Shown here: piece after piece, positions 47,787 through 60,500 of the stretch
Position numbering within the stretch: the first letter of the stretch is position 1
Layout: each line of letters starts with the position of its first letter
Assembly (NCBI RefSeq): GCF_026212465.1
Contig: NC_080057.1
Location: 24,640,647-24,704,646 of the forward strand
Direction: 5' to 3'
Source of the DNA: Amaranthus tricolor
Lineage: Eukaryota; Streptophyta; Magnoliopsida; Caryophyllales; Amaranthaceae
DNA: 64,000 nucleotides
Notes under the pieces: generated by a model
What the model was told of the DNA's origin: nothing
The model's database searches: none
The model's input: the letters and a program-made list of their open reading frames with translations, nothing else
Program-made: the position numbers and the translations under genes

Positions 47787-48463
47787 GGAAAAATTACATA
47801 TAATAATCCAATATTTTTCTTATTTTCTTACAATAATCTCACCTATTGATTAACCATGAATAATCTCAACTTTTAAATCACTTGTCCACGAATGTTGTTG
47901 TTCAATTGTTAACTTATAATTATAGGTTAACTCTTTAAAAAATAAAGGAAACATTCAAATAAATAATAAAAATACTAAAAATTAAAAGTAAAATGTAAAA
48001 AATTAAAAAGGAAATCACCTCTTCTCCTTCCATTTCCCACTTATTGCCAACCCTCCAAGCTCATGTTTTGGCTTCTTTTCTTTACTTTACTTTTCAGTTC
48101 TCATTATGTTAATTTCTTAACATTTTCATTGTTTCTTTAATTGATATTGGTGCATACTTGGTTATCCTATTTGCAATTATGAGATTTTATTAATGGAAAA
48201 TTTACCTAGAATAATCCAATTTATTCATGATTTTCATATAATAATCCTAGCAATCTATTAATCATGAATAATCCCATGTTTTTTTTCATTTAACATGTGT
48301 TGTTGTTTGGTTTTTCTTTACCGGTTGCAGCAAGTTATTTTTTCCCGATCCTTAAATTTCGCCACCCTTTTCATTTTATCGCCACCCCCTCCAAATGAAA
48401 TTACGAATTTGTCCCTTATTTTTAAAAAATTACAATTTCGCCACTCATTTCAAATTTCTTATT

Positions 48464-48508
<45 letters not shown>

Positions 48509-48562
48509 TAACTTTTTATATTCTTAAAAAAAATATAAATAAAATTAATAATAATAACAGTA

Positions 48563-48596
<34 letters not shown>

Positions 48597-48832
48597 TAAT
48601 AAAATTAAAATTAATAATTAAAAAAAAAATAAAAATTGAGTCGCCCAGAATTGGGCGCCTGAACCATGGTTCAGCCGCCCAGAACCGGGCGACTGGACCC
48701 TGGTTCAGGCGCCCAATTTTGGGCGACTCAATTTTTTATTTTATTTTATTTTTTTTTTGCTTTTTGGAAAATAATAATAATAATACTAATACTAATAATA
48801 ATAACTTATAATAATAACTTATAGATTAATGT

Positions 48833-48906
48833 GGCCTATTAGCTCAGTCGGTTAGAGCGTTGTACTAATAACATAAAGGTCACAGGTTCGAGACCTGTAC
48901 AAGTCA
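48833..48906 (+). tRNA. tRNA-Ile (AAT)-like sequence, probably degenerate
   Basis: 74 bases with a D-arm/A box (tagctcagtcgg), an anticodon loop ctaataa with anticodon AAT at 48867-48869, and a fully paired T arm (acagg/cctgt) with ggttcgagacc as a near-consensus B box. The acceptor stem (ggcctat against acaagtc) has two mismatches and a wobble pair, and the anticodon stem has one mismatch, so it may be a tRNA-derived repeat and not a working gene. Confidence 0.55.
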
Positions 48907-48937
48907 TTATTTTATAAAATTAATAATTATTAAATAA

Positions 48938-49011
48938 TAACTTGTACAGGTCTGGAACTTGTGACCTTTATGTTATTAGTACAACGCTCTAACCAACTGA
49001 GCTAATAGGCC
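48938..49011 (-). tRNA. tRNA-Ile-like pseudogene, inverted partner copy
   Basis: Mirror copy of 48833-48906 on the other strand, separated by 31 AT-rich bases. The A box is intact (tagctcagttgg) but the B box is damaged (agttccagacc) and the T stem has a mismatch. It shares the acceptor-stem mismatches of the plus copy, so the decay predates the inversion, or both derive from one tRNA-derived element. Confidence 0.45.
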
Positions 49012-49239
49012 ATATTAATCTATAAGTTATTATTATTATTATTATTATTAGTATTAGTATTATTATTATTATTTTCCAAAAAGCAAAAAAAAAAAAATAA
49101 AAAAAAATTGAGTCGCCCAAAATTGGGCGCCTGAACCGGGGTCCAGTCGCCCGGTTCTGGGCGGCTGAACCATGGTTCAGGCGCCCAATTCTGGGCGACT
49201 CAATTTTTTTTTTTTTAATTATTAATTTTAATTTTATTA

Positions 49240-49300
<61 letters not shown>

Positions 49301-49351
49301 TGTTATTATTATTAATTTTATTTATATTTTTTTTAAGAATATAAAAAGTTA

Positions 49352-49387
<36 letters not shown>

Positions 49388-50198
49388 AATAAGAAATTTG
49401 TAAGGAGTGGCAATTTTGTAATTTTTTAAACTTCAGGGGCAAATACGTAATTTCGTGGGAAGGGGTGGCGATAAAATGAAAAGGGTGGCGAAATTTAGTA
49501 ACTCCGTTTTTTTTTTAACCATTGTCCCCTTCTTTCTTCCTTCCTCCTTAAATGCTTTTTATCTCCATTGCTACAACAATTCCTTCAAGTTTATTTAGTT
49601 ATTTTTTGTTTTTTTTTGCATCAATCTAATTCCTAATCTAAAATTATTTTCAAGTTCAGAGTTTGAAGGTAGATCTAAGATTGAACTTCAATGAAGAGGA
49701 GATGGTCAAAGTAGGTACTTTCATGTAAACATTCTCTACCAAATGGAAAACATGACCTTGCATAATATTGAGAATATAAGTTTGTTCTATTAGTTAGAAC
49801 TACCTCTTGGGTATTGATCATGTGTCCTTCAATCAATAATACATAGTTTGTCTTTTTCTTATCCTTTTCTTATTTTTGTTATCTGGTGTAAATATCTCAA
49901 AACCCAGTAGCATACCAAATTCGACACATACGGCATACCAACAAGTTCATCAAAGAGGACATTATTAGCATCATCCATACTATAAAAAATTTGATCAATT
50001 TCATCATCCATACCATGCCATCAAAAGAATATTAGGACATGACAAGTTTTCTTCCCAATTCCAAAAACAAATTTTTGAAAAAGGAAGTTTACTAGGAAAA
50101 TGAATTGATTTTCAATGGAAAGGAGATGGACAAAGTAAAATGAGGGAAAAAAGGTTTAAAAGAGAGAAGATAGAAACTTATTTGAGAGATTTGTTAAA

Positions 50199-52339
50199 TG
50201 TAACATTTAAAAAATTAATTATTTAAGACGAGTAAATTTAAGAAAAATTAATAATTTAAGACGAATATATTTAAAAAAAATTAATAGTACAAAAATAATC
50301 TTAAATATACATAATATAAATATATTCTCAATTTAATCCTTTCCCTCTTTTAAAATACCCAAACCCTTCCCCCCTCCCTCACTTCGAATGGACCCAAAAA
50401 TCAACCAAACCCAAGAACACCTTCTTCCTTCTCGCCATTTCCTCTGAAAATGGTTGATTTCTTGCTTGAATTCTCCTATAGTTGAGCAACCTTCTTCCTC
50501 ATTCAATCCACTGATTTTCGAGTGCAATTCCATCATTTTGTTCCATTTATTTGTGGATTTTTAGTCTTCCATTGAAAACCTAATTCCCGTCCATACGTGT
50601 AAATCCTAGTCTTTAATCCTCCCTCTGATTCTTCTCTATAGATCAAACAACAAATCAGCTAATCTTCGAACCAACTCAGAACCAGAATCGTGCGATTCTT
50701 GGCCTCAAACAGCCGGCAGACAGCAGCGCACAACCGCTCCGCCCCGGTGACGAACCTTAAATCGCAGTCTTCCTCCTTCTTGCCTTCGATTTTGAGGGAA
50801 CGAAACAGGTATTCTGTTTTCTTCTTTTTCCTCTTTGTGATTATATACTATTGCAATGACTTATGCAACCAATTGATGATTCATGCTATTAAAACCTGCC
50901 GTGGTCAAACTCTTTTCTTTTGTATTTTCTTTCTTTTGTTGAACTTTACATCTTATATCCTATTGAAGGAAGTTCTTTTATTTAATGATTTTTATTATTT
51001 TGTTCATCAAGGAGATTAGTGATTTCAAGAATTGTATGAGTATACTTGTTTATACCCATTTTGATGAATCGTGTTGATTAGTGTTAGATTAAAGGATATG
51101 AAGATTAAAAGTTTTGTAAGAAATGTGTTATTGATAAATATGGGTTAATGTGATGATAAGAACCTAATGATGAGATCATAATTTTATTGAGAAATAATTT
51201 TAGCAATTAAATTTGAGGAGCTTATTGTTCTTGGAGGTGTAGCAGTCTTTTCGAATACTTTGATGGGTTAAAATGGTTAGAATTGTTAATTAGATGTATA
51301 AAGAGGATAGTGAGTGTGGAGAATTCTTTAGCAGCAGAATGTGAACAACCCTAAATTTTTTTAAATTGCTTAGAGAGGGACCTTATGGCATGAGATGTTG
51401 GAATAATATGAATAAAGTTTTAGTTAAGGTACGATGACTAGGATAGGAAGCAATACGTTATATAGCTCTAGATTATTGTATCGAACTCTCATTCGTGATG
51501 TTGTGATTTGTTATGCTTCAGGAGGCGACATCTTCGAGGAACCTTTCTAGTGATCACGGAGAACCATATTTAGTTCTTTAAAGCATCTTTGGTGAGTAGT
51601 AGCAGTCCCTTAAAGGGTCTGGCCAGACTACAATTTTGAAAATGGTTTTATTAAGCTATGAATTTTATAATGTTGAGACGAATTTGTTATGAATGATTAT
51701 GATGATATTGATATGGTCAATGGATCGGGCTCACGAGCTGGTCATTGACGGAGTAAAGGGAAAATCTCTCTTACTCCCTATTTTGAGCTGGTCATTCAAA
51801 TATTGACTAGCCTCTTTTGAGAGTGACATAGCCTTAGAGCTATGGATGTTCCTCTCAACTAGGCTCCCTATGCGCACATAGATTTAGGAAACTGATGTTG
51901 CTTTTAAACTTATATTTTGAATTACTGTGTTTTGTTGTTTTGGATTGTTACTTCTCATTCAATTTAACCTGAGCCCCTGTTGTTTCATCTCTTAGATTGT
52001 TTACAGATCGGAACCGGTCGGGAACGATAGGTTAGCGATGATGATTAGAGTTTCATATATGTTATATTGAGCTGAGCACGTGAGAATTTGTAGTTTTGAA
52101 TTAGGCTTTTGTAAATGTATATTAGACTAGACCGTACCGGTTATGTTGGACATTTATAGTGACTTTTATGATTATTTTATGTTTTAGATAGATGTTTGGA
52201 TTGAGAACTAGTTGATTTAGCTATGTTTTAGAACTAATGACCCCTTTGCACAAGTTTTGGAATTGAGATTTGAGTTTCTTGGGAAATAAACCCCGTGATG
52301 ACTTTGTTTATTCAGTCAACGGTAAGTTGGGTTGTTACA
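50199..52339. mobile_element. Possible solo LTR of a gypsy-type retrotransposon
   Basis: Starts tgtaacatttaaaa and ends gggttgttaca, so the ends are TG...CA with a 7-base inverted match (TGTAACA/TGTTACA), as in chromovirus LTRs. The length of 2.1 kb would suit that group. There is no gag-pol and no clear 5-bp duplication (ttaaa against aaacc). Inside, 50690-50810 looks like a GC-richer leader with a cag|gtattc donor, and tcag|gaggcgacatc near 51520 like an acceptor. Alternative: an unrelated non-coding transcribed repeat. Confidence 0.35.
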
Positions 52340-53104
52340 AAACCGGTAGTGGGTAACCAAATAACAGCACAAGCCAAGTGAAATAATAATTGGAATTATT
52401 TATGGTTAATTGATAGTCGGGATTATTGTAGAAAAATTGTGAATAGATTGAATTATTATGGATAAATTTTCTTTTAATAATTGGTGAAATTTCTTTATGC
52501 TTGATGTGGTTAGTAATATTGATGATTTTTTTGTACTACAAGATTTTGTAGATTGCTTTCGTAAGTATATAATGACTTTAAATTATTAACTATTCAAATT
52601 AAAGGGAAAATCAAACTTTAAAAAGTCAAATGGTGAAAACATGAAAAACCTGCAATTGAATTGATGTTGGTATAGATTGTTATTTCAATCCTCATTTTCC
52701 CACCATTTTCATTTTGAAAATCAAACTTTAACAAACCATTAAAAATATGAGAGAGATAGTGCAAAAATTTGAGAGCAGTTTCAGAAATCTAAACTCTAAA
52801 GCATTTTGTCTTGGTCTTCTCCTGCCGAAGAGAGAAATTGGAGCTGATGGAAGACATTGAAGAGTTGAAATGAGAGAAGAAAGACAGTAAGTGACAAGAC
52901 TCAAGAGAGTTTAAATTATTAGTTTATTAAGATTTGATAAAAAAAAAAAAGAAAATTGATTTTAATTTTTGCCAACAGGTTGCAGGTAAACGAATAACGC
53001 CACAAGTTAAATGAACCAATATATGGGATTATTCGTGGTTAATCGAAAGTTGAGATTATTGTAGGAAAACATTGAAATGTTGAATTATTCTAGGTAATTT
53101 TTTA

Positions 53105-54463
53105 AAAAAATTATAGGTTTATGTAAGGAAATATATTTATAGTCAATCAAAAAATATTATATTTGTTAATGAGGTAATTATTTTTTAAATGTCAAGTCAA
53201 TCATAAAACATTTCCATGTCAACAATAGAAATAAAGACACAAATTTTTTTATGAGAACATGACACGTGCCCTTAGTCGTTTCTTCATTACTATACTTTAT
53301 TGATTGATTATTGATTATTGATTGATTATTGATGATGATTTTAAATCTAATTAGACCTTAAAAATGTAAAAATAATAGAGTCCTAATAAAAGTAAAATTA
53401 GTTAGTAACACATAAAAGATCCAATTAGAACTCCAAACCCATTACTAGACTATGTGGTTATATTTAAATTTAAATTTAACTTTTTTCAGGGGAGGTTCTG
53501 AGCATGCTTAACGTATTTGACCGCACAGGGGGCCCCAAAATATTAGGGGCCTCAATGTTGAATTACACAGTTCATGTGAGGTGTTTAAAAATACAAAATT
53601 ATTAGAATAATATTATAATTTCTGAAATTGCATATGACCTTTACAAAATTTTTTAAATTTTGCTCCACCTTTGATTTTTCCATCTACATAAATTTAAATT
53701 CAAATCCATATTCACATATAATAAACAAATTTCCACTAAAAAAAATATATATAATAACAAATTTAAATTTAATTGAACCTGCTTCAAACCCGATGTATAA
53801 GTGTATAACTATCAAATAGCAAAAAAATGAGTAGCCACAAAGTTGGACAATGAAGAATTGAAGATGTGAGTATGCACTAAAAAGTAAGATTAGTACTACA
53901 ACTGGTGGAGGCAATGAAGATGCTAAGATAGAGAGATAGCCAATTTGCTTATCTCCACTCCAAAAGTAACACTAGAATATACTACCTGTACTAAATAATC
54001 CTTTTGTCCCCACATTTTTTTAATCCGTCTTTTTTATTTTATTATAGTTTTTTTATGATTATGTGTACACCATTGGGATTTATAGTCTTTTTTATTTTAT
54101 TCATACAATTCATATCAATCAATCACACAATATAAAATAATCGTATAATATTTTAATATTTATGGAACAAAAATTCTTATAAAAGACGGTTTCTTTGAGA
54201 GATCAATTCTAAATGACCCATTCATCATATATTTTTAAAAATATTATAAGTAGGTATTAAAAATAGTTATAGACATTTAGAATATTAAAAATAGACATTA
54301 AAAATACGATAAATTGACATTAAAATATTATAAATACACATTAAAAATACGATAAATAGACGATATCTGAAAAAACTAATGTAAATTTCGTTTGTTGCAA
54401 TCTAAAAAGAGGGGAGAGTATCAAACAAAAACAAATGGACCCCATATCTAATTCTAATTCAAG
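53105..54463. other. Intergenic region upstream of allantoate amidohydrolase
   Basis: No gene. About 53490-53600 contains the inverted copy of the dispersed repeat at 24.9 and 39.6 kb (gggggccccaaaatattag ... ttcatgtgaggtgttt). About 54235-54360 has short repeats of aaaatac/acattaaaaatacgataaat. A TATA-like tatata at 54464-54469 lies 120 bases before the start codon. Confidence 0.45.
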
Positions 54464-54588
54464 TATATAGAATTTAAGACCACATACAATAGAGGAGGTG
54501 TACTAGCTAGCAACCCTCTTAGCTGCTAGCTAGCCGCCCAGTTCCTTCATTTTTATCTGCAATCTTCATTTTCATCTCCATTCCTCCA

Positions 54589-57500
54589 ATGGCTTCCTCT
54601 CTCTGTTTCTTACCCTTCTTACTCTTTGTTATCTCTTCTGCTTCTTCATCTACTGATATCTTACATGGTACTAATTAACAATCATAACCCACATCTTTGA
54701 TTTCCAATTATTTCATTTTCTTGGTTTAAATCTTGATGAAGAATACTGGTTTTTATTAATTAATTTTCTTGGGTTATTATTATTATTTTCTGATTTTTTG
54801 CGAGTCAAAGATTCACTACAAGCTCGAGACAGAGTGAATTAATTCTTGATAATCGAACGGCCGTCACAAAAGTGAAAAAACACTCGACCATTAGGCTAAT
54901 TTATGGTTCTGGATAAGTTATTATTTCCTAACCCTTGATTCTAAATGGGTTATGATTAGTTTTATATAATCTGTTTATGTTTAACTAATTGAATCTAATA
55001 ATTGAACTTTTTTTAGTTTAATGGATTTTTATATTGTTAGTTGGTGTATTCAAATATGGATAAATAATGCGTTTTAATGAAAAAATGGTATGAAGATCTG
55101 AATTTCATTCGAATAATCTGATTAAAAAATTACTTTGTTTTTGGTTAATTATTGTATTTTAAAATCTTTTATTCAGGAAGTGAAGAAAATGAAGCAGTGG
55201 GCCATGATTTGTATAGAGAGTTTCTAAGGGATGAAGCAGTCTCAAGATTAAATGAACTTGGGAAGGTATACTATTCTTGATTGAACTTTCATGATTAAGC
55301 TTTGAAGGTTATGTCCTTTGTGTAAAAGTTGTTTTTTGGTGGTCTTTTTTGAATAGGATTTAGGAATTATTTTGTTATCAAATTTTCAAAATCATGAATG
55401 ATGAAGCTTCATAGAACTAAGTAGATTTAAATCATTTAGAATTGTTCTTCCGTCCCATTGAAGTTGCTACATTTAAGTGTTGTTTACCTTAAATGTAGCA
55501 AATCCATCGGAAAGGGGAGAGTATTTTGTTTGTCATAAAAAATAAAATAATAGGAGTAGTTGAAATAAAGATGTAGCTTTTACTCCATTACATAAGTGCT
55601 TATTTTCATAATAAGATTTGATTTGGTAGAATTGATGAAAATGTGTACTTTATCAACATAAGACTTTTATTAATTAATGAGTTATTGACAATGATACTTA
55701 GGAGTGATACAGTTAATATGCTTATTTTATCAACACATGCTATAGTATCAATATGAGAAAGAATAACCGAATAATTTGATACTTGTAAAAAATATTGAAT
55801 ATTAGTGTTACTCTAGTAGTCTAGTCCATGGGTTGATCCAATTTTCACATAATAGATTTCGAAACCCAAATGGGTATAAGATCGGAGAGGCAGAATGCTA
55901 CTTTCGAAGTATTGGTTACAACGATTGTACTACATTACCTTAACGTATTTATATTGCCTTCAAGCCTAAAATTTGGGACAAAGTTGTCAAAAGTTGTGGA
56001 ATGCATATAGTTCCCCTAATTGGGATAAAGTTTCGGAAAAACGGAATGATGGATAAATCCTTGTTCTCGATTTCTATGGTGTTGTTAATGGTGACTCAAA
56101 ATAGCAAGCACCATTGAAGAAGATGAATCAAGAAGATGGGTCAAAAAGATAGGTGCCCGGGGCGCGGAGCTCCTACTATCCTGATGTGCGGGGCGTGGAG
56201 AAGGCCGCGGGGCGCGGAGTGCGTTTTGTTTTCAAGTTGCGACTCGCGAAGTTGTACGCGGCTCGCAAGTGACGATTATTTCTCACATGGAGCAGTTTCC
56301 TTTTTTCTTGGCCAGTTATTCGTGGATATTTGGAGCCTAAGTTTTCTTTTATTTTGTTTTTATTATTATATATACCACTTCTTATTAGTACTAGGGTTCA
56401 ATATTCAAACATTGAGAGGGAGATTACAAGAGAGCCATTGTTATTTGTGAGTGTTATTGTGATTCATCTTGTAATTTCTTTGTGATCATAGTGAAATTAT
56501 TTGATCACGGTGTTGGTGGACGTAGCTATCACATTGATAGTGAACCACGTTAAATCTCTTGTGTCATTTTCTTATTGTTTGCATTGAATTTCTTTATTAT
56601 TTCATTATTGTTCATCGATTTTGCTTCCGCTGTGGCACAACATATGGGTTGAACACTCCACAGTCCACAATTACTATTTCCTCTAGATTTTAAATTCTTA
56701 ATGTATTTTTTTTTCATGTTTGCAAGTTCATTTCTATAATTTTATTACCCTATTGGCCGTTTGGTTGTTGGTACTAAATGGTGGTAATGAGAATGATTTG
56801 GTACTAATACTTTGATCATTAAAAAAAATTATTTACAATTTTTCATTAACACCTAATACCATCTTCCATATGGTAATTCATTAGAGTGAATTTTTGTAAA
56901 GAAAGTGAGATAATCAAAGTATAAAAAGCAAGAACATTTACTTTTCCAACCACATTTACACTAACTTTCCATTACCATTCTCACCATCTAATACCAACAA
57001 CCAAACAAACCAGTTAGAAGAAAATTAAAATTTTCTCGTCAACTAATTTGGATGATGAACTATGCCCTGTCTTTGGTACTAACTGTATGTTTTATTCTTA
57101 CTTCTATGGTATAAAGATACGGATTGTGTGATCATGAGTAATTGACTTTAATTAAACGTGATAGGTTAGCGATGTGGATGGCTACCTTGAGAGGACATTC
57201 ATGAGCCCGGCTTCTATAAGGGCTGCAAATGTGATCCGCCGATGGATGGAGGATGCTGGTTTGAGAACGTGAGGCATCTCTCTGTGCTTATTATTGTATA
57301 CATTTTTATCAGATTATGCTTCAATGACATCTACTTGCAGGTGGATAGATCATATCGGGAATGTGCATGGTCGGGTCGATGGTATGAATGCAAGTGCGCC
57401 CGCTCTTTTGATGGGCTCCCATATGGTGCTTCATTTCTCTCTTCTTCTCAGTGTGTCAGTTTTCTTAGTTAGTAGCTTATTTTGATATTTCTTTGTTGGT

Positions 57501-60500
57501 CTTGCTATATAAAGGATACGGTAGTCGATGCTGGAAAGTTTGACGGTGCACTTGGTATTATTTCTGCTATATCAGCCATGAAGGTTTTGAAAGTGACGGA
57601 GAAGTTAGAAAAGCTGAAGTATCCAGTTGAGGTATCTGACAAGACTATCCACCATTTTTATTCTCTTGCTAAGTTTAGCTTGTTTGATGTTGTTTTGGTA
57701 CATTCGCTCTACATGGGTTTGAATACCTAACTGCGTTACACAGATCCAACGCCTTTTGGGACGTTTTTTGTCATTCTTGTTTCCTCACTCATCCTAATAA
57801 GAGCAAACGTCAATTGTGTTATGTAATTGCACAACTCTTTTGTTGTCCTACGGTGATACAGGGTAATGACTATGTAACTAATTCTAATGTCATGTCATTA
57901 TTGTCACTTACGTTGGTGCATACCAGCCAAGTATAGGAGGTGTTTTCTACGGGGATCCAAATATTGTCCATACTCTGCTGTGTTTGAAAATTGATGCTTG
58001 GTATTTGAATACATGTACTTTTTGGTGGACTAAGTTGCATGAAACAACTTGTGAAAAGAGATGAAACTATGGAAGTACTAAAATATGAAACTGCATCTAT
58101 CCTTTGTGTGTAATAAATAATGTAATGCGAGGAGGAAACGGTGTTTATTTATTGATGATTCTGTCCAAACAAATATTTTCATGGGCATTTTGAAATTTCT
58201 GTTAGTTTATGATCAAATATACCTGAGCATAAGATTACAAGTTCATATGGAAGCATAACCTGTCTGGGTTTTGGGATGCAAATATGTTAGAGTATATAAC
58301 ATATCATGGGGCCTCAACCATCTTCCTAAGCTTTTGGTTGAGTTGATTCCTTGACTTAGTATCAGAAGTCACCGTGACAAAAAGTCATGTATTCACATCT
58401 CAACCTCCCCTCATTTAAAGTGGAATATTTAGTGCCAGATTTGAGGAGGGTCTATGCTGCATCCACACTTCTAGCCCTTAGGGCTCTCGTGTGAGGGGGC
58501 GTGTTAGAGTTTATAATATATCCTGGGGCCTCAACTATAAGCTTAAGTTTTTGGTTGAGTTGGTTCCTTGACAAAATATTTTATCGAGCTTTTTTGGACT
58601 ATATGGAAGCCTGAAACTTCTCTAGTTCCGCTCTTAACGCCAGCTCTTTTGTGTACATCTAAAATTAATCTAATAATGTTCATAACTCTTAGGTGATTGC
58701 CTTTTGTGATGAAGAAGGTGTGAGGTTCCAGTCGACGTTCCTCGGAAGCGCTGCCATAGCGGGCATCTTACCTGCAGCCACTTTGAACATATCAGACAAG
58801 AGGTTTCTATCTATTAACTTGCACATTCTCCTGGTTTTTTAATATTTTTATTTTAATTTGCTCCCCACCCAAAATGTTCAGTGGGAGAACTTTACAAGAA
58901 GTCCTCAAGGAAAATACTGTTGAGGCAACACAGGACAATTTGATCCAGCTTAAATATCATCCAGAGTCTGTTTGGGGTTATGTAGAGGTATATGAGTTTT
59001 CATGTCTGTTAGTAGCCCTTAAGGATAGTATAAGAACGTTGTCTCGATACGAATCTTCGGTCACATCACATGATAACCTTCAACTTTGTTTTGGTTTGAT
59101 GCCGCAGGTTCACATCGAACAGGGACCTGTTTTAGAATCTGCTGGTATTCCGCTTGGTGTAGTCAAAGGAATAGCAGGACAAACACGTTTAAAGGTACAT
59201 GTGGCTTGTTCCTTGCTTCGATTTGCATAGTCTATAATCCATGTAAATAAAACAAATGTGAACTACCCACAACCACACCAAGACTTTTCGTTAAAATATC
59301 TTTCAGGATACCTAGTATCAAAGTTGTCACATGAACCAGAAGAACCTCCGCTCCTGTGTCCTGGCTAACCGGGCTTTCCTCCAGACAACTTTTGAGGGAA
59401 AAGGTCGCACATTTCATCTCTTTTCTTTTAAGTAGCTATGCTTCCAAGTCTCTGTCTTGACATACTAGGCCTACGTTACCGGCTCTCAGGGGCGAAGCCA
59501 AGAATTTAAATTATGGGGCAAATAGTCTATATATTTTCAAAAAATTATAGATCAACAACTGCTATACTAACAAAATCAAGTTAACTATGTTTTTGTTTTC
59601 AAAATGGAAAATTTCTATAATTTGGGACTTGAAAAGTTGAGAGGCTGTTAGAATGAGCAATAAAGGTTTGCGTGAACGTGTTGGAAGACAAAAGTTCCAT
59701 TGAAATATAGTTTTAGAAAATTATTGTATAGCGTAAAGATGAACCACATACCTCAAGTTTCATTTCTACTACTTCACCACTAAATTTTACCTGTTTTTGT
59801 GATATCTAAATAGCCATTATATTATATATTATGCCCCCTGTTCCTTAAGAGGTTTATGTTTGCCGTTTTGGGTGTTCAATTTGTTGTTCTCATTAAGAAT
59901 CTTTCTATGTATAGCACAAATTTTGGACAAAACTAACCTTGTTTATTCTTAATTTAATATTTTAATAATCCTTATGGTCTCCATATATCATCTACTAACT
60001 TTATTTTTAACATTTTTATATTGTTTATGGTCTCACATGTTTCCCACTAACTTTCTAAAAATATTTTTTTGTTAGTTGTGGTCCTCATATTATTTCCACT
60101 TAATTTTCTTTTAATATTTTTTTAATATTTATAGTCTCTATTTTTCCTCCATCAAATTTATTATTTAATAAAATAATATACCCACTATCCAAAAGATTAT
60201 ATTTTTCTTAATTCATGTGAATATTCCTTGTGGGAACTTCATTACGGAATGGAGGGAGTATAAATTAGTAAGGGGGGCTGCGTTTAAATTATGATAGACC
60301 ATATTGTGCCTTCGCCCCTGCTGGCTCTAGTCACTTGACACACATAGTATACAATCAGGCTTTCAGAAATATAGCTTTGTGCTTTTGTGATCGTAATTGG
60401 ATATCTCTGATACCCGAGATATATTCAAGGACTTTGCTTTAGCAAGAAAATTAGCTGGTGTACCTTAAATTTTCTCACGTAAAGTTCGGTGCAGGTTACA

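Larger units (their letters stand above)
48353..49497. repeat. 1.15 kb palindrome carrying tRNA-Ile-like sequence in both arms
   Basis: Near-symmetrical about 48922. From the left end: taaatttcgccaccc; a cattttatcgccacccc block; (TAA)n tracts; a GC-rich block (48638-48731) itself made of nested palindromes (gtcgcccagaattgggcg, ctgaaccatggttcag, cgcccagaaccgggcg); more TAA repeats; then a tRNA-like sequence. The right arm repeats all of this inverted, with its GC block at 49107-49202, and ends gggtggcgaaattta at 49497. No target duplication was found. No protein-coding capacity. The arms differ at scattered sites and the microsatellites differ in length, so it is not an assembly mirror. Confidence 0.85.
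47787..53104. repeat. Nested inverted repeats enclosing 5.3 kb
   Basis: Two pairs of arms face each other. Outer pair: 47787-47928 and 52976-53104. Inner pair: 48195-48331 and 52340-52472. All four share the pattern of a ggaaaaattac-type end, aataatcc and attaaccatgaataatc, as in the foldback element at 21372-21818. The inner arms extend into ccggttgcag / aaccggt. Between them lie the tRNA-bearing palindrome and the possible solo LTR, so the foldback may have been opened by later insertions. Confidence 0.55.

Noticed and set aside
48833..49011. Pair of functional nuclear tRNA genes
   Set aside because: Acceptor-stem and other mismatches in both copies make full function doubtful; kept only as tRNA-like calls with moderate confidence.
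50690..51019. 109-residue open frame (+), GC-richer start
   Set aside because: Resembles a repeat leader with a splice donor; no conserved domain and no following coding exon seen.
56136..56450. 104-residue open frame (+) in AAH intron 2
   Set aside because: Lies in a copia LTR remnant; no domain.
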